Assembly (NCBI RefSeq): GCF_000238995.1
Contig: NC_016638.1
Location: 744,001 to 808,000 of the forward strand
Direction of reading: 5' to 3'
Source of the DNA: Mycoplasma haemocanis str. Illinois
GTDB taxonomy: Bacteria; Bacillota_I; Bacilli_A; Mycoplasmatales; Mycoplasmoidaceae
DNA length: 64,000 nt
In this document: in pieces, positions 43,098-52,683 of the stretch
How positions within the stretch are numbered: position 1 is the first letter of the stretch
Layout: every line of letters starts with the position of its first letter
Program-made: the position numbers and the translations under genes
Notes under the pieces: generated by a model
What the model was told of the DNA's origin: nothing
The model's input: the letters and a program-made list of their open reading frames with translations, nothing else
Databases searched by the model: none

Positions 43098-43197
43098 ACA
43101 AATATGTGGTAGTTTTTTACTTTTAACTAAAAAAATAGAATTCTACCTTCGTAACATTAATTTTTTGCATTAGATAAATATCCCTCCACTCGGAATC
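43098..43197. promoter_or_regulatory. Shared divergent promoter region, cassette A
   Basis: A 100-base gap between the starts of 42417-43097 and 43198. The leftward side has the TTAAAAGTAAAA variant of the MFFLHY element (43111-43138); the rightward side has a TTAATTTTTTGCATT block comparable to TAAATTTTTA before the other MELIQKG genes. Confidence 0.5.
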
Positions 43198-43809
43198 ATG
43201 GAATTAATACAAAAAGGCTTAATGGCGACCGTCGTTGCTGGTGGAGTGGGAACTGTTGGATATTACACAATTCAGAAAGGTAATGGAACTACCCTATTAG
43301 ATTACATTACTTCTAAGAAGAGAGAGTTAATTAGTGAAGATAAAGATTGGCAAGAAAAGGATAAAGTCTATAAAGCGGCACAGAAAGAGGAGGTAATTGG
43401 AGGTGTAGAGCCGAGAGACAGAACTAAAACTAAGTTATGACAGATTTTGAAAAATTGATGTTCCTCTACAGGAAGCAAAGTTTTCACTAATATTCATGAC
43501 GACACCTATCAGAAGTTCTCTATTTGATGTTTAAAAGCTAAAACAATCAAACAGGATTTAGAAGATGAGGGGCTTCAAGAAGTCACACGTTGAAATGATA
43601 AAGTAACTCAATTTAAAGATAAAGACAAAAACTCAGACTCTGGATTCATAACTCCTGAAGATAATCGGAAAGAAGTTGAAGAAAGTGATATTAGAAATTG
43701 GTGCGAAAAGAATAAATTGGAATCGTTTAAACACGAAACGGATCAGACTTACTTAAGAGTTAAAAAGTGATGTTATCAACCAAAAGAGCAACTTAAGGCT
43801 CAAGTTTAG
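43198..43809 (+). CDS. MELIQKG-family two-module WC protein, cassette A first copy
   Basis: 203 residues, ATG start. The anchor MATVVAGGVGTVGYYTIQKG is followed by LLDYITSKKRELIS. Module one is KNWC to IWC and module two NWC to KKWC, both exactly C-x22-C (first encloses VFTNIHDDTYQKFSIW, second SFKHETDQTYLRVKKW). The first 80 codons are nearly the same as those of 47590. Probably surface exposed; function unknown. Confidence 0.77.
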
Positions 43810-43825
43810 TTCTGAGAGGTAACTA

Positions 43826-44431
43826 ATGAACCCAATTAAAGTAGGGATAATATCCTTATCGGGAGTAGGTGGGATAAGTGGAGGAATTATTGCCTACAAA
43901 CATGGGGTATTTAGTGAGTCAACTAGGATTAAAGAAAAGATAAAGGGATTTCCAATAATGTGGGCGGATGACAGCGTTTGAAGTGCTAAAGTAACTGCTC
44001 TTACTTCGGATACCACCAATACATTTCACGAGAGTTTGTCTAAGCTTAAAAATCCCAACTTCACAAAAGAGAAAATTAGAGATTGATGTATTGAAAGTTT
44101 GAATTCTGAATTTAAAGAGGAAGACATTAGATTCAAGAATGTTCAAGACTACTGTGTTTACCGAAACAAAGATAAATTAGGTAGCTCTACCCTGAACTCG
44201 AGAGATACAACAAAGTGAACTACTATTAAAGAGAGTTTAAAAAAAGAAACTGGAACTCTTTCTAACAACATGAAAACTATAAAAAATAAGCTTACAGGGG
44301 AAAATGGAACTACCAAAGATGAGAATGCCCTGAAAACTTGGTGTGAGGGATTCTATTCGGAAATTTGAATGGGAGAAAAAGATATGGATTTTGTAGATGC
44401 CAAAACTTATTGTAAAGAGAAAACTAACTAG
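43826..44431 (+). CDS. MNPIK-family two-module WC protein, cassette A
   Basis: 201 residues. The anchor GIISLSGVGGISGGIIAYKH is followed by TRIKEKIKGFP. Module one runs RDWCIESLNSEFKEED to DYC, then VYRNKDKLGSS; module two runs KTWCEGFYSEIWMGEK to TYC, ending KEKTN. Modules here end Tyr-Cys rather than Trp-Cys. The closest paralog is 50132-50737; a deleted version is at 48245. Confidence 0.76.
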
Positions 44432-44433
44432 AT

Positions 44434-45057
44434 ATGGAGTTAATTCAAAAAGGGATAACGGGAGCGTTATTAGTAGGGGGGGTTGGAGCAGCAGGTTATT
44501 ATGCTTCTGGCGGTCCTAGTGGAATTACTATAGAGGACTATATTCAATCCAAGAAGAGAACATTAATTTCTCTGGAAGAGGATTGAAAAAAGAAAGGAGA
44601 ATTATATAAACAAGTTGAGCGAGAGAACTTAGTTAGCGGTTTAGATAACAGAGATAGAAAGAATAAAGGTGGAGTCAAAGGGGTATGGGAATTCCTAAAG
44701 GAATGATGTTTAAAAACTCAAAAGAAATACTTTACCGATGTTCACGATAGTACATATCAGGGGTTTTCTACTTGATGCTTATCCAAGTTAACAATCGAGG
44801 AAGCTTTAACTAAGGAAGGGTTTACAAAAGAGGATGATTATGGAGAGAAATCTAAATCCTATCAGGAAAAGGGAGAGAATTTCATCCCCCCTAAGCCGGC
44901 AACACCTAAACCAAATCCAATAGATAAAAATAGAATGAAAGAATGATGTGAAGAAAAATGAAAAGAAGACTTTAAACATGAAGCGTTCGGAGAATACGCC
45001 CGCGTTAAAGAATGATGCTTTAAAACTAAAATAGAGAGTAAACCAATTAACCCTTAA
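44434..45057 (+). CDS. MELIQKG-family two-module WC protein, cassette A second copy
   Basis: 207 residues. It starts two bases after the MNPIK stop. The anchor is GITGALLVGGVGAAGYYASG. It differs from the first MELIQKG copy by GGVKGVWEFLKEWC, a Pro-rich linker (PPKPATPKPNPI) and an ending with Lys-Glu-Trp-Cys then FKTKIESKPINP. The siblings are 48380 and 50740. Both Cys pairs are C-x22-C. Confidence 0.76.
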
Positions 45058-45273
45058 ATCATCTTTTCCAGGAACATCGTCCCTACAATTTTAAATACTC
45101 CAGAGAAACGTATTCGTTATCCATATCTGCAAATCGACAGGAACAACAAAAGTTTAAAATGATCAAAATACTAAATAATGTAAAAATATATAATAAATCT
45201 TTTAATTTTAACAAAAAGATACTATTTTTATACAATAAATTTTTATGTTCATTAAATCTCTTCAATTGAGATC
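45058..45273 (-). pseudogene. Promoter and start remnant of a lost MFFLHY-type gene
   Basis: The minus strand carries the conserved element (45199-45218), and shortly after it TTACATTATTTAGTA resembles the TTGCATTATTTGGTAGC that opens intact MFFLHY genes. No coding frame follows. This matches the divergent layout of cassettes A and C with the leftward gene deleted. Confidence 0.4.
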
Positions 45274-45888
45274 GTGGAATTAATACAAAAAGGCTTAATG
45301 GCGACCGTCGTTGCTGGTGGAATGGGAACTGTTGGATATTACACAATTCAGAAAGGTAATGGAACTACTCTATTAGATTACATTACTTCCAAAAAGAGAG
45401 AATTAATTAGTAATGATGACGAATGGGAAAAGAAGGATACACCCTATAAGACCGCACCAAAAGAAGATTTAATTAACGGTTTAGAGCCGAGAGATACAAT
45501 TAAGTTCAAGTTATGGCAGCGTCTTAAAAAATGATGTATAGCTACCGGAAATAAAGTCTTCACCAATATGCACGACGACACTTACCAAAAATTCTCAATT
45601 TGATGTTTAAAGACTAAAACTTTAAAGGAGACGTTGAAAAATGAAGGTTTCGGCGAAACTACGAACTGAAGCGAGAAAGTAACAAAATTTAATGATGAAG
45701 GAAATACTGATTCCGGGTTTGTAAAATCAAAAGGAGGCAAAGGGAGTGCTGGAAAACAAAATATTGAGAGGAAAGATATTGAAGATACCTGCAATATAGA
45801 AAAAGAAAAGATCTTTAGACATGAATATGAACCCCTTTATGCGAGAGTTAAGAGATGATGTTTTGATGATTTAAATATAAAAACCTAA
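45274..45888 (+). CDS. MELIQKG-family two-module WC protein, partial cassette
   Basis: 204 residues from a GTG start in a context otherwise the same as the ATG of 43198. The anchor MATVVAGGMGTVGYYTIQKG is near-identical; the C-terminal half is divergent, with a Gly/Lys linker (SKGGKGSAGK) and module two opening DTCNIEKEKIF instead of a WC, ending KRWCFDDLNIKT. So the last pair lacks the first Trp. Confidence 0.75.
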
Positions 45889-45900
45889 ACGATAGTTAAA

Positions 45901-46515
45901 GTGAATATTGTTTTAAAGGTAGCGTCATCTTTATTGGGATGCGGTTCAGCTGGAGTTGCAGGATTTGGTCTTTATCAGTATCTTAATCGTCATATTTCTA
46001 TAGCCGAGAAGCTTAGAGGAACTTTGCTTTCTACGGAAGCTAATGCCACTGAATGATCAGCCAGACTCACTTCTCTTAAAGGATCTAATGGAAATTTGGT
46101 GCCTGAATTAAAGGCCATCAAAGATAAAAATGATTCTGCAACTGTGGAGGATTTAAAGCATTGATGCTCTGATTCCTTAAAGATCAGATTTAACCATAAA
46201 GAGGATTTGTTATTTCACAACATTCAAAAGTATTGTGCCTATTCAATCAAAGAGAAATTAGGAAACAGTAATATAGTTGGAGATAGCACTGAAGACGGGG
46301 ATAGCAAATTAAGTACTCTACTTAGTAAGCTGTCATCCACAGATGAGTCAAAAATAAGTAAATTTTTTAAAACTATAAAAGATACTTCTGGCACCGATAA
46401 TGCCGGAAATAAGGCGTTAAAGGCTAGATGTAAAGAGGCTTATTCCTATCCTTTTAAGGGAGAATATGATTTGAAATTTCAGAATGTCAAAGAATTTTGT
46501 ACGTTTCCTTCTTAA
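45901..46515 (+). CDS. MNPIK-like two-module WC protein, partial cassette
   Basis: 204 residues from a GTG start, 12 bases after the previous stop. The anchor is LLGCGSAGVAGFGLYQYLN. Module one runs KHWCSDSLKIRFNHKEDLLF to KYC, then AYSIKEKLG, and module two runs ARCKEAYSYPFKGEYDLKF to FC. Wording after the first pair recalls 12318-12953 (VFSISEKI). It occupies the MNPIK position after a MELIQKG gene. Confidence 0.74.
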
Positions 46516-46521
46516 TTACTC

Positions 46522-46629
46522 ATGAGACCCATTATTAAAATTTGTGCCTGCGTTTATTTCTCATTCGCTTCAGTGTGTGGACTAATCTTAGTTATTCACA
46601 ATCGAATTCAAAGAAGTAAAACTAAATAA
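46522..46629 (+). CDS. Possible 35-residue single-span membrane peptide
   Basis: ATG 6 bases after the previous stop; 35 codons giving one strongly hydrophobic helix with several Cys (IKICACVYFSFASVCGLILV) and a basic tail (NRIQRSKTK). It could be a small membrane protein or just the anchor of a truncated paralog. No homolog seen in the window. Confidence 0.4.
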   Translation: MRPIIKICACVYFSFASVCGLILVIHNRIQRSKTK

Positions 46630-46780
46630 CAAGTAGGAATATTACAGCATTCATCAAATAAAGGTAAATAGTTACACCTTCTAAATTAATGTCTGTCCCC
46701 AAACTCTATGATCGTCATATCCTTCTTATATTAGTTCCTAATCAATTTTTTAATAGTTAAATTTTTTACGCAAGTAGTTT

Positions 46781-46800
46781 CTTTTTATTAAAATTAAATA
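46781..46800 (+). promoter_or_regulatory. Conserved upstream element of a broken MFFLHY-type gene
   Basis: CTTTTTATTAAAATTAAATA, 15 bases before the GTG at 46816. It matches the elements at 26246 and 28968, so the promoter is preserved although the gene is not. Confidence 0.45.
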
Positions 46801-46815
46801 ATTTTTGACTTACAG

Positions 46816-47489
46816 GTGTTTTTGCATTATTTAGTAGCGTCAGCATTTCAAACTCTAGTTCCCCTGGTTTCTTCATCATTTGTTGAGACAAGTAATATTT
46901 CTGAGGTAGGTTATGCAGATGTGGCTAATAGGTATGTTTCTTTAAAGTACTCTAATAATTATCTGAGATTCTGAGATGATGCTTCTGAACACTATTCTTT
47001 AAGAGCTAGAAAAACTCAAGTTATTTATTCTGATTCCAAAGCTGCTAATTTCTTTAAGAAAGTTAAAGGTTCAAATGGAGAGGGCTGGTGATTTTCTGCA
47101 AAAAAATGAGGAATAAGATAGAAGGTGGAAAGGACTTAGGGAATAGACAACTCAAGTATATTGGTTTTTGTGATAGGGATGAATTTATTCCCGTAAGTAA
47201 AGATATGAGTAAACGTTTTTATTGAGTGGATCAATTAGCCCAGGTTAAGTATAATCCTTCTGATTTTACTTTCTGGGATAGGTTGTTTGAAGAAGTGGGC
47301 GAGAGGAGTCATAAGCTACATGAATTAAGAAAGCAAGGTTATGTCGGTGATTTGCCGGAAGTATTAGGGAGGGCTAAACGCGAATGCCAGGTGTTGAGAG
47401 ATAAGTTTAGTTCAAAAGATAAATTTACTGAGGAAGATTTGAAGATAGAAATTCCTAAATGTATTTCTTCTCTAAAAACTACTAGGTAA
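46816..47489 (+). pseudogene. MFFLHY-type gene with an internal frameshift, cassette B
   Basis: From GTG at 46816 the frame follows the family (LHYLVASAFQTLVPLV, YADVANRYVSLKYSN, YLRFWDD) until about 47086. There GGCTGG is joined directly to TGATTTTC where siblings have roughly ten more bases coding for Lys/Asn-Asn-Leu-Val. The rest (ATTTTCTGCAAAAAAATG onwards, to KCISSLKTTR) is in another frame. In the first frame TAG follows at 47119-47121. It is the only rightward cassette copy of this gene. Confidence 0.7.
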
Positions 47490-47589
47490 TTTATTTCAGA
47501 TTTTATTTTTGGACATCACATTTTAACTCGATATAAAAATTTGATAATAAGAGCATAGTTGTCTTCATAAGGTATCAAACAACTAAATC

Positions 47590-48219
47590 ATGGAATTAAT
47601 ACAAAAAGGCTTAATGGCGACCGTCGTTGCTGGTGGAGTGGGAACTGTTGGATATCACACAATTCAGAAAGGTAATGGAACTACCCTATTAGATTACATT
47701 ACTTCTAAGAAGAGAGAGTTAATTAGTGAAGATAAAGATTGGCAAGAAAAGGATAAAGTCTATAAAGCGGCACAGAAAGAGGAGGTAATTGGAGGTGTAG
47801 AGCCGAGAGACAGAACTAAGACTAAGTTATGACAGATTTTGAAAAATTGATGTTCCTCTACAGGAAGCAAAGTTTTCACTAACATTCATGACGACACCTA
47901 TCAGAAGTTCTCTATTTGATGTTTAAAAACTAAAACGATTGAAAAAGATTTGAAAGATGAGGGGCTGGAAGAGGAAACAAATTGAAAAGCAAAAGCAGAC
48001 GAATTTAAAGATAAGGACAAGAATTCTGATTCAAGTTTCATAACGCCCGAAACATCTAAACCCCCTAAACCTGAAAAGGCAGAAGTCCAAGAAAGTGATA
48101 TTCAAAAATGATGTCAAAAGCATAAAACGGAATCTTTTAAACACGAAGCCGAGTCAACTTACTTAAGAGTTAAGAAGTGATGTTATCAACCAAAAAACAA
48201 CCAGGGTAAAGGTAAGTAG
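47590..48219 (+). CDS. MELIQKG-family two-module WC protein, cassette B first copy
   Basis: 209 residues, ATG start. The first 110 residues are nearly those of 43198 (one visible anchor change, GYHTIQKG). The linker differs and is Pro-rich (TSKPPKPEKAEV). Module two runs QKWCQKHKTESFKHE to KKWC, ending NNQGKGK. This is sharp identity at the 5' end with divergence at the 3' end, consistent with gene conversion. Confidence 0.76.
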
Positions 48220-48244
48220 GGATCTATAGAGATTTCCTGTCCTG

Positions 48245-48377
48245 TAAGTATTTAATGGACAAGATAAGATCTTACTACAGACACTACCAATGAATTTCAT
48301 GCACTTTCTACTCTAAGATTTGAATAGGAAAAGAAGATATAGATTCTAAGGCTTATTGTAATGAGGGACCCCGCTAG
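48245..48377 (+). pseudogene. Internally deleted MNPIK-type remnant, cassette B
   Basis: It lies exactly where cassettes A and C have the MNPIK gene. It keeps CTTACTACAGACACTACCAA, like the 43826 gene's CTTACTTCGGATACCACCAA, and a 3' end with GGAAAAGAAGATATAGATT and GGCTTATTGTAATGAG. About 450 bases between and before are missing. No product expected. Confidence 0.5.
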
Positions 48378-48379
48378 AG

Positions 48380-48973
48380 ATGGAGTTAATTCAAAAGGGA
48401 ATAGCAGGAACATTGTTAGTGGGGGGCGTAGGGGTAACAGGCTATTACACTTCCAGTGGTCCTGATGGAATCACTATTGGAGAATATATTACCTCTAAAA
48501 AGAGAGAATTAATTTCATCTACAGGTGTATGGAAAGAGAAGGGTACTCTGTATAAAGGAATTGAAAAGACTGAATTAATTAGTGGTTTAGATAACAGAGA
48601 TAGAAGGAATAAAACTGGGGTAAAAGAAGTGTGGGAGTTTCTTAAAGAATGGTGTGAAAAGACTCAAAAGAAATACTATACCGGAATTCAAGATAGCACA
48701 TATCAGAGTTTTTCTCTTTGGTGTTTATCTAAATTAACAATAAAACAAGCGTTAGAAAAGGAAGGATTAACTTCAGAAAGCAATTTTAGTGAAAAACTAA
48801 AAATTTACAAAGAGAAAGACGAAAAATTCATATCAAAACAATCTTCCAAAGCCGAAATAGATGAAAATGGTATGAAAAAATGATGTGAAGAAAAATGGAA
48901 TGAAGACTTTAAACACGAAGCGTTTGGAGAGTATGCTCGTGTTAAAGAATGATGCTTTAAAGTTAAAACCTAA
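48380..48973 (+). CDS. MELIQKG-family two-module WC protein, cassette B second copy
   Basis: 197 residues. The anchor is GIAGTLLVGGVGVTGYYTSS. DNRDRRNKTGVKEVWEFLKEWC begins the first pair; the second is KKWCEEKWNEDFKHEAFGEY to KEWC, ending FKVKT. It uses more TGG and fewer TGA Trp codons than the siblings at 44434 and 50740. It converges with 48982, 8 bases apart. Confidence 0.76.
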
Positions 48974-48981
48974 AAGAGAAA

Positions 48982-49662
48982 CTACCTAGTTCTTAAGGAA
49001 GAGAGACATCTAGGAATATTTGTATCAAGATCTTCTTGTGTAAACTTCTCTTTGGAAGCAAATTTATTCCTTATCCCCTGACATTCAGTTTTCGCTTTTC
49101 CCAACACTTCTTGTAATCCGCCAATATAACCCCGCTGCATCAAGTCATAAAATTTATGAGTTCTTTCATCTATATTATCCACCAACTTATCCCAAAAATT
49201 AAAATCTTCAGCCTTATATTTAACCCTAACTAATTTATCTACCCAATAAGAGCGGGTATTTATATCCTGACTTCAAGAAATTGAATCACCTTCATCACAA
49301 AAACCAATATACCTCAGCTGTCCATTATTAAGATCCTCCCTATTTTCTATCTTTCCCCTCATATTTTTACAAAAAGTAACCAAACTCCTCCAAGTATCAC
49401 TACCCTCTTTTTTCTTACTGTTATTGAAAAATTTAAAAGCCTTAGGATCAGAGATAATATCGTGAATTTTTCTAGTTCTTAAAGCAACATTTCCAGAAAC
49501 ATTATCTCAGAATCTCAGATAATCATTAGAGTACTTCAAAGAAACATACTGATTAGCCACATCTGAGTAACTAACCTTAGAAACATTCTTAACCTCAGCT
49601 GAAACTGGAGCAACAAAGGAAACAAAAGCTTGAAACGCCCAAGCTATCGGATAATGAAACAT
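48982..49662 (-). CDS. MFFLHY-type exported protein, cassette C
   Basis: 226 residues. The N-terminus MFHYPIAWAFQAFVSFVAPV looks like a signal peptide. Family blocks: SYSDVANQYVSLKYSN, YLRFWDN, TFCKNMRGKIE, LNNGQLRYIGFCDEGD, RSYWVDKLVRVKY, EDFNFWDKL, and RCLSSLRTR. Same length as 42417-43097. It is divergent from a decayed MELIQKG copy. Confidence 0.76.
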
Positions 49663-49674
49663 ATAAATGACAGT

Positions 49675-49695
49675 CTTTTAATTTTAACAAGAAAA
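49675..49695 (-). promoter_or_regulatory. Conserved upstream element of the cassette C MFFLHY gene
   Basis: Minus-strand TTTTCTTGTTAAAATTAAAAG, 12 bases before the ATG at 49662. On the other side of the gap, ACATAAATTTTTACATT is the block preceding MELIQKG genes. Confidence 0.5.
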
Positions 49696-49750
49696 TACTA
49701 TCACCACAACATAAATTTTTACATTCTCTAAATATCCCAGGTTGGAATCG

Positions 49751-50105
49751 TGGAATTAATACAAAAGGCAACAAAGCTACCTTACTAAATTACATTACTT
49801 GTAAGGAGAAGGGTGTTTTGAACAATAAAGATAACGAACGAGAAACGAAAGACAAACCCTACAAGAATTATCTAGCCAGAAGATTTAATTAGAGCCTAGG
49901 GATACAGCTAAACGAGTTATAAGAACGTTATCTGATATTCAAAAAACAAAAGATTAGCATAATAAGTCAGTTGGATTCGAAGATAATAAGAATTTAAATT
50001 CTCGTTTTGTAACTTCAAAAATGTCTAAATCTCCTACGTCAAAGAAAGCGTAAAGAAATGATATTTAAGGGTGAAGATATCCAACAAAAGGAAAAATTAA
50101 TACCT
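49751..50105 (+). pseudogene. Decayed MELIQKG-family gene, cassette C
   Basis: It opens GTG GAA TTA ATA CAA AAG, then jumps to a sequence like AAAGGTAATGGAACTACC...TTAGATTACATTACTT, deleting the anchor and shifting the frame. Scattered later words (GATAAGAATTTAAATTCTCG, and AAATGATATTTAA near the end) track the family to its 3' region. Total length is about 355 bases against 612 in the intact gene. Confidence 0.65.
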
Positions 50106-50131
50106 TAACCTAGTGTCGTGAGGATTAACTA

Positions 50132-50737
50132 ATGGATCTAATTAAAGTTGGGGCGATATCCTTAGCGGGAATTGGAGGAGCAGGCGGAGGCCTTATTGCC
50201 TATAAATATGGTGTATTGAATAATCCAACTAGGATTAGGGAAAAGATAAAAGGATTTTCGATAAAACGGGAGGATGACGATGTTTGAAGTGCTAAGGTAA
50301 CGGCCCTTACTGGAGCTAATATCAATACACTTCATGAGAGTTTGTCTAATCTCAAGAATCCAAGTTTCACCAAAGAAAGCATTCGGGATTGATGCATGGA
50401 TAGCTTGAATTCTGAATTTAAAGAGGAAGATACTAAATTTAAGAATGTTCAAGACTACTGCGTTTACAACAACAAAGATAAATTAGGTAGTTCTGTCCTT
50501 AATGGGAGCGATACATCTAAGTGAGCTACTATTAAAGATAGTCTTGAAAAGGAGGGTGGAGCCATTTCCAAAAACATGCAAGCTATAAAAAATAAACTTA
50601 AAGGTGAAGCTGGCGCCACTAAGGATGAAAATGCCTTGAAAGATTGATGTGAAGGGTTCTATTCCAAGATTTGAATGGGAGAAGAAAATACAGATTTTTC
50701 AGATGCCAAGACTTATTGTAGAGAGAAAACCAAATAG
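50132..50737 (+). CDS. MNPIK-family two-module WC protein, cassette C
   Basis: 201 residues, the same length as 43826-44431. The anchor is AISLAGIGGAGGGLIAYKYG, then TRIREKIKGFS. Module one runs RDWCMDSLNSEFKEEDTKF to DYC with VYNNKDKLGSS; module two runs KDWCEGFYSKIWMGEE to TYC, ending REKTK. Intact although the upstream MELIQKG copy is dead, so it may have its own promoter or read-through transcription. Confidence 0.76.
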
Positions 50738-50739
50738 AG

Positions 50740-51363
50740 ATGGAGTTGATTCAAAAAGGAATAACGGGAGCGTTATTAGTAGGGGGGGTTGGAGCAGCAG
50801 GTTATTATGCTTCTGGCGGTCCTAATGGAATTACTATAGAGGACTATATTCGTTCCAAGAAACGAGCATTAATCTCGGATGAAAGTAAGTGAAGGGAAAA
50901 GGGAGAAGCATACAAGAAGGTTGAAAAGGAGGGATTAGTTAGTGGTTTAGAAAACAGGGATAGAAAGAATAAAGGAAAGGTGAAGGAGGTTTGGGAGTTT
51001 CTTAAGGAATGGTGCGAAAAGACTCAAAAGAAATACTATACCGGAATTCACGATAGCACATATCAGGGGTTTTCTACTTGATGCTTATCCAAGTTAACAA
51101 TCAAGGAAACTTTAACTAACGAAGGATTTACAGAAGAAAATGATTGGGCAAAAAAAGCTTCACTCTATGAGGAGAAAAATGAAAGTTTTATTCCTGTGGA
51201 AAAGAAACCACCAGCAAAGGTAGATAATAAAAAGATAGAAGAATGGTGTAAAAAAGAAAAAGAGGGAGAGTTTAAACATGAAGCTGCCGGAGAATACGCG
51301 AGGGTTAAAGATTGGTGTTTTGTAAATCCAAAGTCTGAGGTTCCGGTTGAAAGTAAAAGTTAA
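50740..51363 (+). CDS. MELIQKG-family two-module WC protein, cassette C second copy
   Basis: 207 residues. The anchor is near-identical to 44434 (GITGALLVGGVGAAGYYASG). KVKEVWEFLKEWC opens pair one; pair two is EEWCKKEKEGEFKHEAAGEY to KDWC. The linker (EKKPPAKVDNK) and tail (NPKSEVPVESKS) differ. It starts two bases after the MNPIK stop, as in cassette A. Confidence 0.76.
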
Positions 51364-51422
51364 CGACGTAAAGAATAGAGATTCAAGATAAGCATACATC
51401 CATATATTCTTAACCTTTTCTG

Positions 51423-52055
51423 ATGAATGTACTTACTAAAACTGGCGTGCTTGTAGTAAGCGGTATAACTATTTATGGAAGTTATCTTTATTCTAAAAAA
51501 GAAACTTCTACAGTCAGACCCGCTCCGAGATTAATTCGAGAAAAATTATTTGGAACTATTATTCCCACAAATGCATCGGTTTGAGACAATAAGGTTAATG
51601 AATTGAATAACTTATCTACGGAGGAATTTAGATTAATGCCTGACCTATCTTATTTAAGAGGGAGCGATGGTAAATTTACTAAGGAGACAGTTCAAAATTA
51701 TTGTTATGAAAATTTAGAGAAGAATTATCAGAATGACAATTCCAGACTTAAGTTTGTACAAAGATTTTGTACTTTTAATAACAAGGATAAATTAACTGGA
51801 ATGATTACTGGCGAAAAAGAGGTTGGTAGCAAATGGAAATCTGCCAACGATAGATTAAAAAATGTTGCTAATAATCTATCCCCTAAGATGGCAGACATTC
51901 AATTTAAATTAAAAGATAAACAAGATCCCTTGGGAGTTCTCATAGGTCCCGATCACACCGCTTTACAGCAGTGATGTGAAACTTTTTACCTTGATACTTA
52001 TCTAGGAAGTAACCAAGACTTCTTGGATGCTCAACGATACTGTTCAGAAAAATAA
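51423..52055 (+). CDS. MNPIK-like two-module WC protein
   Basis: 210 residues. The anchor KTGVLVVSGITIYGSYLYSK is followed by a basic segment. Module one runs QNYCYENLEKNYQNDNSRLK to RFC, then TFNNKDKLTG; module two runs QQWCETFYLDTYLGSNQDF to RYC. It is a divergent member of the 43826 group and the last surface gene before the housekeeping operon, with which it converges (2 bases between stops). Confidence 0.74.
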
Positions 52056-52056
52056 T

Positions 52057-52629
52057 TTAACCCTCCAAAATAGCATCTAGTTCAGACTTTAACTTACTAA
52101 CTTCTTCTATATATCGTTCAGCCTCTGATTTTACTTCTGGATTATAGGAATTGGATTTCCAATAATCCATTTGACTATTCACAAAATTCATGATCTTTTG
52201 CGATCTAAAATTAGCAGAATGTCTATTTATTACTTGGAGTAAAGCTTCCTTTCCCAATCCTTGAAACTCTCCTATAATATCTCTAGTCTTCTCTTCATCC
52301 CCTTGAAAAGAAAGACATAAATAGCTTAAATCTTGTGCATTTAAAGACATGTTGTGAAAGACTTTATCTATTCAAGTTAAGAAGAAGGGGAAGTTATGTG
52401 AGTCAAATATTTCAACTAAAAGTGCTTGATTAAAGTGAAAGGGTTCTTCGGGTAATTTGAGAGCAGTAATCTTAGATTTAATTCTTACCCATTTTAGGAA
52501 AAAAACAGATATTTGTTCTTGCAAATTAGATTCCCAATATATGCCAATATCGGAAATTACTTTTTCATTGTAAACGGAAAGAAGATATCGCCTATTTCAA
52601 TTAAAAATAGCTCTCTTCACTTTAGTCAT
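52057..52629 (-). CDS. Hypothetical cytoplasmic protein at the end of the housekeeping operon
   Basis: 190 residues from ATG at 52629, reading through two TGA codons; the ATG at 52350 is internal. No signal or membrane segment. The sequence is helical and charged, with a C-terminal coiled-coil-like stretch (ERYIEEVSKLKSELDAI). It lies 54 bases downstream of leuS. No family recognised. Confidence 0.6.
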
Positions 52630-52683
52630 TGGTGGATTGATTCTTTAATCTATCTAGGTTTATGCGTATCCTAAAAAGAAGGA

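Larger units (their letters stand above)
42417..51363. repeat. Three copies (A, B, C) of a four-gene surface cassette in different states
   Basis: Order: MFFLHY-type, MELIQKG short-linker type, MNPIK type, MELIQKG long type. Copy A (42417-45057) is intact. Copy B has a broken MFFLHY (46816), an intact MELIQKG (47590), a deleted MNPIK (48245) and an intact MELIQKG (48380). Copy C has an intact MFFLHY (48982), a decayed MELIQKG (49751), an intact MNPIK (50132) and an intact MELIQKG (50740). A partial set lies at 45274-46515. MFFLHY is on the minus strand in A and C but the plus strand in B. Confidence 0.75.

Noticed and set aside
52057..52350. Separate 97-residue gene starting at 52350
   Set aside because: With UGA as Trp the frame extends unbroken to ATG at 52629, so the shorter start is internal.
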